A stretch of 64,000 nt of DNA from Actinomycetota bacterium (GTDB taxonomy: Bacteria > Actinomycetota > Thermoleophilia > Miltoncostaeales > Miltoncostaeaceae), in contig JACJWX010000015.1 of the NCBI GenBank assembly GCA_020636905.1, positions 1-64,000 of the forward strand. Direction: 5' to 3'. The translations under genes were made by a program, and so were the position numbers. A model generated the notes under the pieces. That model saw only the letters and a program-made list of their open reading frames with translations, had not been told where the DNA came from and searched no databases. This document shows, piece after piece, positions 17,313-25,933 of the stretch. Each line of letters starts with the position of its first letter. Within the stretch, counting starts at the first letter, position 1.

Positions 17313-18089
17313 TCAGCAACCGCAGGGCGACGGGACCTCGACCGACCAGGCCGGCACCGGCGGCCCGTAGAGGGTTCCCTGGCCGAAGCGGCAGCCGAGT
17401 TCGTAGGCCGCCGCGGAATCCTCGGCCGTTTGGATCCCTTCGGCGACCACCGACATTCCGCAGCCGTTGGCGAGCTCGACCCACCGGCGGACCGCCGCGC
17501 GGGCACCGGTCATGGACATCCGGGCAACGATCGAGCGATCGAGCTTCAGCACCGCGGCGGGGAGTGTCCGCACCAGTTCGGCGTCGGCGAACCCCGCGCC
17601 CACGTCGTCGATGGCGACGCGCACGCCGATGTCGCGGAGCGCGTCCACAACCGCGCGAGCGTGCGCACGATCGGTGAGCTGCACCGACTCGGTGAGTTCG
17701 AGGATCAACCGCTCACCCGCGACGTCGGCATCCGAGAGTGCCTGGGCGACCAGCTCGACGAACTCCGGGTGCTCGAACTGCAGCGCCGAAACGTTGACGG
17801 CGACCGTGCGCCCCGGACCGGCGTGCCCCCGCAACCACCCGAGTGATTCCTGGAGCACCCACTGGCCGATTTCGTGGATCTCTCCGCTCTGCTCGGCCCG
17901 CGGGATGAAGTCCGCCGGGGTCCGCATGACGCCGACGGCGTTCGATCCACGGACGAGCGCCTCCCAGCCGACGATCCTGCGATCGCCGAGACGGACGACC
18001 GGCTGGACGTACAGCTCGAGTTGCTCTGGCGTCGGGACGCGTGCCGGGGCATCGTCCGCCCGAGCCCGATCCGGTGAAGCGTGGTTCAT
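17313..18089 (-). CDS. EAL-domain cyclic-di-GMP phosphodiesterase
   Basis: A 258-residue stand-alone EAL protein. The ATG at 18089 is chosen because GGAGGGG lies just upstream. The motifs needed for catalysis are essentially all present: EALVRG, VNVSALQ, LELTES, AIDDVGAGF (in place of DDFGTG), LKLDRS, VVAEGIQT and FGQGTLYGPP. It should hydrolyse c-di-GMP to pGpG. No GGDEF or sensor domain is attached. The phosphatase gene upstream on the same strand suggests a joint regulatory unit (66 bases apart). Confidence 0.9.
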   Translation of the reverse strand: MNHASPDRARADDAPARVPTPEQLELYVQPVVRLGDRRIVGWEALVRGSNAVGVMRTPADFIPRAEQSGEIHEIGQWVLQESLGWLRGHAGPGRTVAVNVSALQFEHPEFVELVAQALSDADVAGERLILELTESVQLTDRAHARAVVDALRDIGVRVAIDDVGAGFADAELVRTLPAAVLKLDRSIVARMSMTGARAAVRRWVELANGCGMSVVAEGIQTAEDSAAAYELGCRFGQGTLYGPPVPAWSVEVPSPCGC

Positions 18090-18155
18090 TGTCCCCTCCA
18101 CGCCACAGGACGGGCCGACGGCCCGGGAAGTTTCGTGAAACCGCCAGATCCGCGT

Positions 18156-20363
18156 TTACGCGTCGGTGCGTTCCATGACCGCGATCGCCACGTCGTCGGC
18201 GACGCTGCCCCTCGCCCAGCGGTACACCTCGGCGTACACCTGCCGGGCGACGTCGCGCGGCGAGCGGCCGTGGGCGCGGCGGACCGCCTCGTGCAGGCGA
18301 GCCTCGCCGAAGGGTTCCTCGTCCCGGCGGGCCTCGATCAGCCCGTCGCTGCTGATGAACAGCAGGTCGCCCGGAGCGAACGGCGTGGAGGTGGTGCGGT
18401 AGACGGGATCGCGCAGCGCGCCACAGGGCGGCCCGGGATCCTCCAGGACCTCCAGCGCGCCCTCGGCGTCGACCCGGAGCGCCGGCGGGAGTCCGGCGGT
18501 CGTCCACCGGCATCGCCGCCCGTCCAGATCGACGATCGCGATCGTCAGCGCCACGAAGGCCTCCGGTCCGGTGCGGGCGAGGAGGAGGCCGTTGAGGGTG
18601 CTCATGAGCTGCGCGGGATCGCAGCCGCTGTAGGCCAGGCCCTCGGCGGCGTACCGCACCATGGCGGTGAGTCCCGACGCCTCGACGCCCTTCCCGCTGA
18701 CGTCGCCGACGATGACCGCCACGCCCCCGTCCGGACACGTCCAGCCACCGTAGAAGTCCCCCCCGACCAGCGCACCCGCGGACGCCCGGTACAGGCCTGC
18801 CGTCGTGAGTCCCGGAACACTCGGAAGCGCATCGGGGAGCAGCGCCTGCTGGAGGGTCTCCGCGACGTGGCGATCCCGTTCGGCCTGGCCGGCGTCGCGC
18901 AGGGCAAGGCCGGCGTGGGCGGACAGGTCGGTCAGCAACCGCAGCTCGCGGCTCGTGAACCTGCGCGGCGCTCGCGCCCCGAGCAGGAGGACCGTGGGGT
19001 ACGGGCCGCCGAGGATCGGCAGCACCGCCAGGCTCCGCACGAACTCGGGCAGCAGTGCCGCCGCGGCGGGACGTTCGACCATCACGTCGTCGGACAGCAC
19101 CGGGTGTTGGCCGCGGCACACCTCGGTCGCCATGGCAGGGTCCGCCTCGGCGACCGCGCGCTCAGCGCGTTCCCGGTTGATGCCGCGGACGGCGGCCACC
19201 CGGACGGCCCCCGTGCGGTCGAGGGCGAGCACGATCGCCACGTCGCACGGGACCACCGACTCGGCGTGAACCGCCAGATGGGTGAGCACGTCATCCGGCT
19301 GCCGCGCGGACGCCATCACGTGAGCCGCGCGGGCGACGCCCATCGCCTCACGCGCACGGCGTTCCTCGATGAGGCGCAGGCGGGCGGCCTCCGCCGCCGC
19401 TCTCCTGGCATCGTTGACGGCGGCGTCGAGGTGCGTGGTGTCCGAGAAGATCTCCACGCGACCCAGCACCTCGCCCTCGTCGTCGGAAATGGGCGCCGAG
19501 AACCAGGCGATGGCGGTTCCCTCCAGCGTCCTGAGCTGCGCGCGTTCGGACGTCGCGCGCCCTTCGCGGAGGGCGGAGACGGCGGCACGGTATCCGGACG
19601 GCTCCTGCATCCGGGCGGCGATCCGGTCGTTGACGTCGGCCATCGGATGGCCGATCTGCCCCGTCACGTCGACCCCCACCAGCGCGGCGAGCGCCTCGTT
19701 GCAGATCATCAGCCGGTCGGTCGTGTCGGTCACGAGAATGCCGTTCGGCGTGCTCCCCAGCACCGCCTGGAGCACGCGGCGGGCCCGGCGGTTGCGGTCC
19801 CTCCACTGGTTGTTGCGGACGGTGAGCGACAGCTGGCGGCGAACCGCCGTGAGGCGTTCGAGCTCGGGCGCGCCCAGCGGGTCCGCGGCGTCGAACGAGA
19901 ACACGCAGACCGAACCGATGCTGGGAGTGTTCGGCGTCGCCAGGGGAAGTCCGATTCCGGATGCGTTCGCGAGGCGGGAGTGGAGCGCGCGCTCGATCCG
20001 CGGGGTCCCGGCGGTCAGATCGTCGGCGGACAGGTCGCTGAGGAGCCGCGACCAGACGTGGGATTCCCCATCGAGTCCGACCTGGTTCGCCACGCCGTAG
20101 AGCCCGCCGGGCGGCTCGATCATCGGGGCGAAGAGCGCTTCGTCCCGGGGATCCGCAAAACTCGCCCCGAGTGTGGCCGTGTTCCCCTGCTCGTCGTCGG
20201 CCATCAGGATCAGCGCCAGATCCGCTCCGAAAGCGCTTCGAACCCGCCCCGCGAGGTCGCTGAGCGCGGCACCGAGGTGGGTGACCGGCGCGGGGTCGAA
20301 CAGCAGCGCGCTGAGCCGGGAATCGTCGATGCGACGGTCCCGAACGCGGCGTTCAGCGTCCAC
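18156..20363 (-). CDS. GAF-PAS-GAF-SpoIIE (PP2C-type) protein phosphatase
   Basis: A 735-residue signalling phosphatase. The order is: a GAF-like domain (about 25-180), a PAS domain (about 195-315, GSTPNGILVTDTTDRLMICN), a helical linker, a second GAF domain (about 340-490), then a PPM/SpoIIE domain (about 510-735). The last carries VGGDFYGGW, VGDVSGKGVEASGL, DGLIEARRD and VADDVAIAVM, with metal-binding aspartates in place. Such proteins dephosphorylate STAS-type anti-anti-sigma factors, and a STAS gene lies 1.2 kb away (21538). Partnership with it is inference. It overlaps the carbonic anhydrase-like gene by 11 bases. Confidence 0.92.
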   Translation of the reverse strand: MDAERRVRDRRIDDSRLSALLFDPAPVTHLGAALSDLAGRVRSAFGADLALILMADDEQGNTATLGASFADPRDEALFAPMIEPPGGLYGVANQVGLDGESHVWSRLLSDLSADDLTAGTPRIERALHSRLANASGIGLPLATPNTPSIGSVCVFSFDAADPLGAPELERLTAVRRQLSLTVRNNQWRDRNRRARRVLQAVLGSTPNGILVTDTTDRLMICNEALAALVGVDVTGQIGHPMADVNDRIAARMQEPSGYRAAVSALREGRATSERAQLRTLEGTAIAWFSAPISDDEGEVLGRVEIFSDTTHLDAAVNDARRAAAEAARLRLIEERRAREAMGVARAAHVMASARQPDDVLTHLAVHAESVVPCDVAIVLALDRTGAVRVAAVRGINRERAERAVAEADPAMATEVCRGQHPVLSDDVMVERPAAAALLPEFVRSLAVLPILGGPYPTVLLLGARAPRRFTSRELRLLTDLSAHAGLALRDAGQAERDRHVAETLQQALLPDALPSVPGLTTAGLYRASAGALVGGDFYGGWTCPDGGVAVIVGDVSGKGVEASGLTAMVRYAAEGLAYSGCDPAQLMSTLNGLLLARTGPEAFVALTIAIVDLDGRRCRWTTAGLPPALRVDAEGALEVLEDPGPPCGALRDPVYRTTSTPFAPGDLLFISSDGLIEARRDEEPFGEARLHEAVRRAHGRSPRDVARQVYAEVYRWARGSVADDVAIAVMERTDA

Positions 20364-20859
20364 GGTGCCGTTCGATCATCGACACGTAGTGCGCCGCCGA
20401 GCGCCGCAGGCCCTCGAGTTCGTCGTCGGTGAGCACGCGGACGGGCTTCGCCGGGATCCCGCGCACGAGATGGCCCGCCGGCACCTGCATCCCCTCGGGG
20501 ACGACCGCCCCCGCCGCGACCAGACAGCCCGCGCCGATGTGCGCGTTGTTCATCACGATGGCCCCCATCCCGATGAGCGACTCGTCATCCACGCGGCACC
20601 CGTGCACGATCGCCCGATGGCCGATGGTCACCCGTTCGCCGACGGTGCAGGGCACACCCTCGTCCGCGTGCAGGACCGCGCCGTCCTGGACGTTGGATTC
20701 GTCGCCGACGCTGATGAGGTCGGTGTCGCCCCGGAGCACCGCCTGCGGCCACACCGACGACCGGTCGCCGAGGACGACCCGCCCGATCAGCACCGCCGTC
20801 TCGTCCACCCATGTCCCGGTACCAAGCTGGGGTGTGAAGCCCTGGAGGCGCCGAATCAT
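20353..20859 (-). CDS. Gamma-carbonic anhydrase family protein (left-handed beta-helix)
   Basis: A 168-residue hexapeptide-repeat protein of the gamma-carbonic anhydrase/PaaY/CaiE group. The three metal-binding histidines of the family are present (H64 in VLHAD, H81 and H86 in IGHRAIVHGC), as are the structural blocks VWPQAVLRGD, NVQDGAVLH and IGMGAIVMNNA. It is expected to be a trimer binding Zn or Fe. True carbonic anhydrase activity varies in this subfamily. The gene ends inside the start of the SpoIIE phosphatase gene. Confidence 0.9.
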   Translation of the reverse strand: MIRRLQGFTPQLGTGTWVDETAVLIGRVVLGDRSSVWPQAVLRGDTDLISVGDESNVQDGAVLHADEGVPCTVGERVTIGHRAIVHGCRVDDESLIGMGAIVMNNAHIGAGCLVAAGAVVPEGMQVPAGHLVRGIPAKPVRVLTDDELEGLRRSAAHYVSMIERHRGR

Positions 20860-20955
20860 GGAGTGACGCTACTCCAGCGCGGTGACGTTCGCCACGGGAA
20901 GCGCGGCAATCGTCGTTTGGTCCGGCCGCCGGTTCCCGTTTGCCGGATCTCTGAC

Positions 20956-21019
20956 TAGTATGCGCGTCGGCGAAAGGTTTTGAACCTCCCCTGTCAATGG
21001 CCTGACCCCTGTCAAGGAG
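20956..21019 (+). promoter_or_regulatory. Upstream region of the cytochrome gene with 10-bp direct repeat
   Basis: TAGTAT (20956-20961) could be a -10 box with a weak TTCCCG (20933-20938) 17 bases before it. Downstream, CCCCTGTCAA occurs twice (20988-20997 and 21006-21015), 18 bases apart. The second copy runs into the AAGGAG ribosome binding site (21014-21019). The exact repeat may bind a regulator, which is unproven. Confidence 0.4.
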
Positions 21020-21025
21020 ATGCGC

Positions 21026-21484
21026 ATGGAGCGGTTGAGAAAGTTTGCGGCGGTCATGGCCGCAGTTGCGGTTGTCGGCGGTGTCGCAGCCGGATGCAGC
21101 GATTCCGACAGTGGCGAGGCCAGCACGCCGGTGGATGCGACGACGATCGCCAACACGGCGGTGCAGACCGACAGCGAGGGCAACACCGCAGCCGCCACCA
21201 CGGATGCCGCGACCGACACGGCCGCCGCCACCGACACCGAAGGTGGAAGCGGCGAGGCCTCGGGCGACGCCGCCGCCGGCAAGTCGACCTTCGAGGGCGT
21301 CTGCCAGGGCTGCCACAACAACGGCGGCCAGGAAGCCGGTGTCGGGCCGAAGCTCGCGGGCGCCGGCCTCACGGCCGACTTCATCCAGACGCGGATCAAC
21401 GAAGGCATGGGTGCCATGCCCGCCGGTCTGGTGTCGGGCGACGACCTCGAGAACGTCACCGCCTACGTGCTCAGCATCCAGTAG
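21026..21484 (+). CDS. Lipid-anchored class I cytochrome c
   Basis: A 152-residue exported haem protein. ATG 21026 is preferred over ATG 21020 because AAGGAG directly touches the latter and lies 6 bases before the former. A lipobox VAAGC puts the lipid-anchored cysteine at residue 24. A disordered Thr/Ala/Asp linker (about 25-80) follows, then a small cytochrome c domain with CQGCH (C94, C97 and H98) and the axial methionine in MGAMPAGLV. It probably carries electrons on the outer face of the membrane. Confidence 0.9.
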   Translation: MERLRKFAAVMAAVAVVGGVAAGCSDSDSGEASTPVDATTIANTAVQTDSEGNTAAATTDAATDTAAATDTEGGSGEASGDAAAGKSTFEGVCQGCHNNGGQEAGVGPKLAGAGLTADFIQTRINEGMGAMPAGLVSGDDLENVTAYVLSIQ

Positions 21485-21511
21485 GCGCAGCGCACGGCGT
21501 CCTGCCGTCGG

Positions 21512-21544
21512 GGGCCACCTCAGGGTATCTTCCTGAGGTGGCCC
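21512..21544 (+). promoter_or_regulatory. 13-bp perfect hairpin covering the STAS start codon
   Basis: GGGCCACCTCAGG (21512-21524) and CCTGAGGTGGCCC (21532-21544) pair perfectly around a 7-base loop. The GTG start of the STAS gene (21538-21540) is inside the 3' arm. It may end cytochrome transcription, block translation of the STAS gene, or both. Confidence 0.65.
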
Positions 21545-21906
21545 TCAACGTTTCCAGTGAACGACGCGGCGACGTCCTCGTCCTCGCGCTCACGGGCGAG
21601 CTGGACATCTACACGGTCCCCTCGTTCCGGGAAACGGTCGACCGGCTCGCGAAGGACGAGCCGGGCATCATGCTCGATCTCGAAGCGGTCTCACTCATCG
21701 ATTCGTCCGGGCTCGGCGCGCTGGTCAGCCTCGCGAACCAGGTTGGCGAACGCGATGGGCAGCTCGGGCTCCTGTGCCCCCAGCAGTCCCTCCGCCGGGT
21801 CTTCGAGATCACCGGCCTCCGACGGGCCTTCACCTTCGGCACCACATTCGACGAGCTGACGGCCGCCATGGACCGGACTCGGGAAGGAACATCCAACCCT
21901 GCTTGA
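21538..21906 (+). CDS. STAS-domain anti-sigma factor antagonist
   Basis: A 122-residue single STAS domain of the SpoIIAA/RsbV type. The phosphorylatable serine sits in the standard LIDSSGLGALVSL block, and the start (LNVSSERRGDVLVLALTGELD) matches the usual N terminus. Such proteins free a sigma factor by binding its anti-sigma kinase when dephosphorylated by a SpoIIE-type phosphatase; one lies at 18156-20363. Start GTG 21538 is set by domain alignment and lies inside a strong hairpin, with no clear ribosome site. Its end overlaps the probable serS start. Confidence 0.88.
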   Translation: MALNVSSERRGDVLVLALTGELDIYTVPSFRETVDRLAKDEPGIMLDLEAVSLIDSSGLGALVSLANQVGERDGQLGLLCPQQSLRRVFEITGLRRAFTFGTTFDELTAAMDRTREGTSNPA

Positions 21907-23185
21907 CCTCCGTTTGATCCGAACATCGCCCGACGCGGTCCGGGCGGGGCTCGCCCGCCGAGGCGCCGCCGAGCACCTCGACGCCATCATCGATCTCGAC
22001 CGGGACGCCCGTCAGATCCGCACCCAGGTCGAGGAGGCCAGGGCCGAACGGGGACGCCTGAGCAAGGCCATCGGGATGGGCAAACGGGACGGGGCCGACA
22101 CCTCGGCCGACGAGGCGCTGGCTCGCGAACTCGGCGACCGGCTCTCGGACCTCGAAGCCCGCCTGGCCGACCTCGAGACCCGGCGCGACGACCTGCTGAT
22201 CGAGCTGCCGAACCTCCCCGAGGAGGAGACGCCGGACGGCGGCGAGGACGATGCCGTGGAGCTGCGCCGGGTCGGTCGGCCGGCCACCCTCGACCCGGTG
22301 CGGGACCATGTCGAGATCGCCGAGGCGATGGGCGGACTGGACTTCGACCAGGCCGCCAAGATCTCCGGAGCGCGCTTCGCGTACCTCATCGGCCCCATCG
22401 CCCGTCTGCAATTCGCGCTGATCAGCTTCGTCGTGGACCGTGTGGAACGTGAGGGATTCACGCCGGTCGTGCCCCCGGTCATGGTCCGCGAAGAGGCGAT
22501 GTACGGCACCGGGTTCTTCCCCACTGACCGCGCATCGATCTACGCCCTGGCCGATGACGATCTGTTCCTGGTCGGAACCTCGGAGGTGCCCCTGGCGGGC
22601 CTCGGACTCGACCGCATCTTCAGCGACGACGAACTGCCGCTGCGCGTCGCCGGCGTGTCGAGTTGCTTCCGGCGCGAGGCGGGCGCCGCGGGCCGGGACA
22701 CCCGGGGGATCTTCCGGATGCATCAGTTCGACAAGGTGGAGATGTTCTCGTTCGTGGACGCGGAGGACTCGCGCGACGAGCATCGGCGGATCCTCGCCGT
22801 CGAGGAGGGCATCCTCGGCGACCTCGGGATCCCGTACCGGGTCGTGGACATCGCCCTCGGCGACCTCGGCGCACCGGCCGCCCGCAAGTTCGATTGCGAA
22901 GCGTGGATCCCGTCGCAGGAGCGCTACCGGGAGGTCACCTCCTGCTCGAACTGCACCGACTACCAGGCGCGACGGCTACGAGCCCGGGTGAAGGGTTCCG
23001 GGGGCACGCGCCTGGTGCACACCCTCAACGGCACCGCCGTTGCCGTGGGCCGCACCATCATCGCGTTGCTCGAGAACCATCAGCAGCCCGACGGAACGGT
23101 CGCGGTGCCCTCCGTGCTGGTCGAACACGGAGCGCCGGCGGTGTTGGGAGCGTCGAGCGGCGGAGCCTCGGATCGCCCGGGGTGA
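21899..23185 (+). CDS. serS: Serine--tRNA ligase, probable CTG start
   Basis: A class II seryl-tRNA synthetase of 428 residues, charging tRNA-Ser. The N-terminal coiled-coil arm spans about 30-105. Motif 2 is seen in FRREAGAAGRDTRGIFRMHQ and motif 3 in TAVAVGRTIIALLENHQQ. The family N terminus is MLDLRxIR. Here LDLRLIR is coded right after CTG at 21899, with AAGGA about 10 bases before. The first standard start in frame is TTG 21914, which would lose the conserved LDLR. A CTG start is therefore preferred, overlapping the STAS stop. Confidence 0.93.
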   Translation: MLDLRLIRTSPDAVRAGLARRGAAEHLDAIIDLDRDARQIRTQVEEARAERGRLSKAIGMGKRDGADTSADEALARELGDRLSDLEARLADLETRRDDLLIELPNLPEEETPDGGEDDAVELRRVGRPATLDPVRDHVEIAEAMGGLDFDQAAKISGARFAYLIGPIARLQFALISFVVDRVEREGFTPVVPPVMVREEAMYGTGFFPTDRASIYALADDDLFLVGTSEVPLAGLGLDRIFSDDELPLRVAGVSSCFRREAGAAGRDTRGIFRMHQFDKVEMFSFVDAEDSRDEHRRILAVEEGILGDLGIPYRVVDIALGDLGAPAARKFDCEAWIPSQERYREVTSCSNCTDYQARRLRARVKGSGGTRLVHTLNGTAVAVGRTIIALLENHQQPDGTVAVPSVLVEHGAPAVLGASSGGASDRPG

Positions 23186-23251
23186 GCGCCTGAGCCGGAC
23201 CGCGCGCGCCAGCGGGGTCCGTCTTCCGTTCCCATCCTCGGATGCGGGTTC

Positions 23252-24622
23252 ATGACGGCCGGTCGCCACCCGGGCGAGGTCGTCCCGTTCTCGCCCCACG
23301 CCCACGACACCTTCCGGTTTCTCGATCGTTCGATGGACGACCGCGGGGTCGTACGGCTCCGGTACGGCCTCGACGGCGGGCCGGAGTTCGAGGAGCGCTT
23401 CGACCTCCCGCTCCCCGATTCCCGCGAGGCTGTGGACGAGGCGCGCATCGAACGGCTGCTCTCGTTGCTGCACTGGGTGGCCGGCGTGAGCTACTACAAG
23501 ACCGCCGCGCCGCCGCGGGTCGCCTTCAGCGGAGGTCCGCCGCCACCGGCAACCGCGACGCTCCTCGAGGTCCTCTACTCCGAGGGCCTGGGTGAGTTCG
23601 CGGCGACGGCGGGCCTGCGCCACATCCCCCGACCGGCGTTCGCACCCGGGCCCGCTCCGGACCTGCATCCGGACGACACCCCGCCCCGCCGCGTTCTGGT
23701 CCCGGTGGGCGGGGGCAAGGACTCCGCGGTGGCCATCGAAGTGGTCCGGCGGTCGGGACTCGAGTTCGCGCTCTTCTCGGTGGGTGCGGCCCCGGCGATC
23801 GAACGGACGGTGGCGGTCGCCGACCGCCCGTGGCTGCGGGCGCGGCGACACATCGACCCGCTCGTCCGCGACGGGCTGCTCCATTCCGCGCTCAACGGGC
23901 ACGTGCCGGTCACGGCGATCGTGAGCTGTGTGGCGCTGCTGGTGGCGGCCCTCCATGGATACGACACCGTCTCACTGGCGAACGAACGATCCGCCTCGGC
24001 GGGCAACCGCTGGTTCGACGGCGTCGAGATCAACCACCAGTTCTCGAAGTCGGCGCGTGCCGAGGCCCTGTTCGCGGACGCGCTGCGCGAGGTGGCGCCC
24101 GGGCTCCGGCTGTTCTCGATCCTGCGGCCCGCGTCCGAGCTGTCGATCGCCCGTGCCTTCGCCCGCCTGACGCGATACCACCGGGCGTTCACGAGCTGCA
24201 ATCGGGTGTTCAGGATCGACGAGGCCAGGCGCTCGGAATCGTGGTGCGGTGACTGCGACAAGTGCCGCTTCGTGTTCCTGATCCTGGCGCCGTTCCTCGA
24301 TCCGGGGGCCATGCGCGACATCTTCGGCAGCGACATGCTCAATGACGACACCCAGCGCGACGGGTTCGCCCGGCTCACCGGCACGGGCGGGCACAAACCG
24401 TTCGAATGTGTCGGCGAAGTTGAGGAGTCGGTGGCGGCGGCCCGGATGCTGGCGTCGGATCCACGCTGGCGCGACCACCGCGTGGTCGCCCACCTGGCCG
24501 AGCACGTGCTCCCGCGGTTCGGCGCTGACGTCGCCGACCCAGCCGAGATCATGGAACTGAGCTCCGAGCACGCCGTCCCGGCCGACCTGCTTCCCGCGCT
24601 GCATGAGATTCTCGGAACTTAG
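23252..24622 (+). CDS. murL: UDP-MurNAc-L-Ala-L-Glu epimerase (MurL)
   Basis: A 456-residue protein matching MurL, which uses ATP to epimerise the L-glutamate of UDP-MurNAc-L-Ala-L-Glu to D-glutamate. VPVGGGKDSAVAIEVVRRSG is a PP-loop-like nucleotide site (about 150-168). TRYHRAFTSCNRVFRIDE and WCGDCDKCRFVFLILAP form a cysteine-rich block near residue 330. It overlaps the murD-like gene by 20 bases, as in known MurD2-MurL pairs. This pathway replaces glutamate racemase. The identification rests on motif recall and context. Confidence 0.85.
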   Translation: MTAGRHPGEVVPFSPHAHDTFRFLDRSMDDRGVVRLRYGLDGGPEFEERFDLPLPDSREAVDEARIERLLSLLHWVAGVSYYKTAAPPRVAFSGGPPPPATATLLEVLYSEGLGEFAATAGLRHIPRPAFAPGPAPDLHPDDTPPRRVLVPVGGGKDSAVAIEVVRRSGLEFALFSVGAAPAIERTVAVADRPWLRARRHIDPLVRDGLLHSALNGHVPVTAIVSCVALLVAALHGYDTVSLANERSASAGNRWFDGVEINHQFSKSARAEALFADALREVAPGLRLFSILRPASELSIARAFARLTRYHRAFTSCNRVFRIDEARRSESWCGDCDKCRFVFLILAPFLDPGAMRDIFGSDMLNDDTQRDGFARLTGTGGHKPFECVGEVEESVAAARMLASDPRWRDHRVVAHLAEHVLPRFGADVADPAEIMELSSEHAVPADLLPALHEILGT

Positions 24623-25931
24623 CGGCGCACGCGTCTGCGTCTGGGGGCTCGGCCGGGAGATCCGGTCGCTCGCCGCCCAGCTTCCCCGCCTTCCGGGCGC
24701 CCGAATCACGACCGCTGTGGTCGAGGATTCGGCCGACGACGTCGCGACGACCCTGGGCGGCGAGGTCCGCCTCGTGGGGCCGGACGAGGCGGTTCGCGCG
24801 GCTCAGACGTGCGACGTGCTCGTGCGCTCGCCCGGGGTTCCGGTGGGTCGTCCCGAACTCGTGGAGATCCGCGCGCTCGGCGTACCCGTCACGACCGCCA
24901 CCTCGCTGTGGCTGGCCGAGCGCGGCGGGCGGAACGTGATCGGTGTGACGGGGACCAACGGCAAGAGCACGACGGCTACGATCCTGCACCACCTGCTCGC
25001 GGCCGCCGGCCACCGGGTGCGGCTCGCGGGAAACATCGGGGCGCCGGCGCTCGACCTGCTCGCCGAGGCGGACGCGGACTGGTGCGTGGTCGAGCTGTCC
25101 AGCTACCAGATCGCCGACCTCGCGGTGGGTCCGCACCACGCGGTGGTCACCAACGTCTACCGCGACCACCTGAGCTGGCATGGCGGGGCGGCCGCCTACC
25201 GGCGCGACAAGCTCCGGCTTCTCGGCCTCCCCGGCGTGCGCACGTGCACGCTCCCGTCCGACCTGACGGTCGAGGGATGCGACCTTCCGACACTCCGATT
25301 CGGCGGCGCGGACGGATGGCATCCGGGCGACGACGTCGTGGCGCACCCCGACGGACGATGCCACTCAATCGTCGATTTCGCCCTCCGTGGACGCCACAAC
25401 GTGCTGAATCTGTGCGCCGCCCTGACCGCCGCCGACGCCGCCGGCCTCGCCGTTTCGTCATCGCTCGGTCCGGTGCTGAGCAGCATCGCGGCGCCACCGC
25501 ATCGGCTTCAATCGATCGGGCGGTACGGAGGTGTCGAATGGATCGACGATTCCATTTCGACGACCATCGAGTCGGCGATCGCCGCGCTCGAGGCGTTCCC
25601 GGACCGACCAATCGTGCTCATCGCCGGGGGCTTCGACCGGGGGCTCGACTATTCGGCCCTGGGGCGCGCGGTCGCCGATCGCGACGTCGTGGTGATCGGT
25701 GTCGGGACCACCGGGCCGCGCGTCATCGAGGCCGCGCGGCTGGCCGGCGCTCCCGCCGACCATCGTCTGCTGGCCGATGACCTTGCGCATGCCGTGAGCC
25801 TGGCCCGGGCTCATGCGGTACCCGAGGGCGTCGTGCTGCTCTCACCGGCGGCTCCCAGCTTCGATGCCTATCCGGACTTCGAGGCGAGAGGCGACCACTT
25901 CACCGCGCTGGCGCGGGCCGACGCGGGCTGA
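24603..25931 (+). CDS. murD: MurD-family ligase, probable UDP-MurNAc-L-Ala--L-glutamate ligase (MurD2)
   Basis: A 442-residue Mur ligase. The N-terminal Rossmann-like domain starts VCVWGLGREIRSLA, and the ATP P-loop is GVTGTNGKSTTATIL (about 115-129). VVELSSYQIADL and HRLQSIGRYGGVEWIDDSIS are typical MurD blocks, and the C-terminal ligase domain includes LIAGGFDRGLDYSAL. It adds glutamate to UDP-MurNAc-L-Ala in the cytoplasm. Because murL precedes and overlaps it, L-glutamate is the likely substrate (MurD2 type). This is inferred from gene pairing; motifs alone do not separate MurD from MurD2. Confidence 0.9.
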   Translation: MRFSELSGARVCVWGLGREIRSLAAQLPRLPGARITTAVVEDSADDVATTLGGEVRLVGPDEAVRAAQTCDVLVRSPGVPVGRPELVEIRALGVPVTTATSLWLAERGGRNVIGVTGTNGKSTTATILHHLLAAAGHRVRLAGNIGAPALDLLAEADADWCVVELSSYQIADLAVGPHHAVVTNVYRDHLSWHGGAAAYRRDKLRLLGLPGVRTCTLPSDLTVEGCDLPTLRFGGADGWHPGDDVVAHPDGRCHSIVDFALRGRHNVLNLCAALTAADAAGLAVSSSLGPVLSSIAAPPHRLQSIGRYGGVEWIDDSISTTIESAIAALEAFPDRPIVLIAGGFDRGLDYSALGRAVADRDVVVIGVGTTGPRVIEAARLAGAPADHRLLADDLAHAVSLARAHAVPEGVVLLSPAAPSFDAYPDFEARGDHFTALARADAG

Positions 25932-25933
25932 CG

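Noticed and set aside
18081..20432. Open frame of 783 codons antisense to the SpoIIE phosphatase
   Set aside because: Arg/Gly/Pro-rich shadow; no domain seen, while the opposite strand encodes a clear multi-domain phosphatase.
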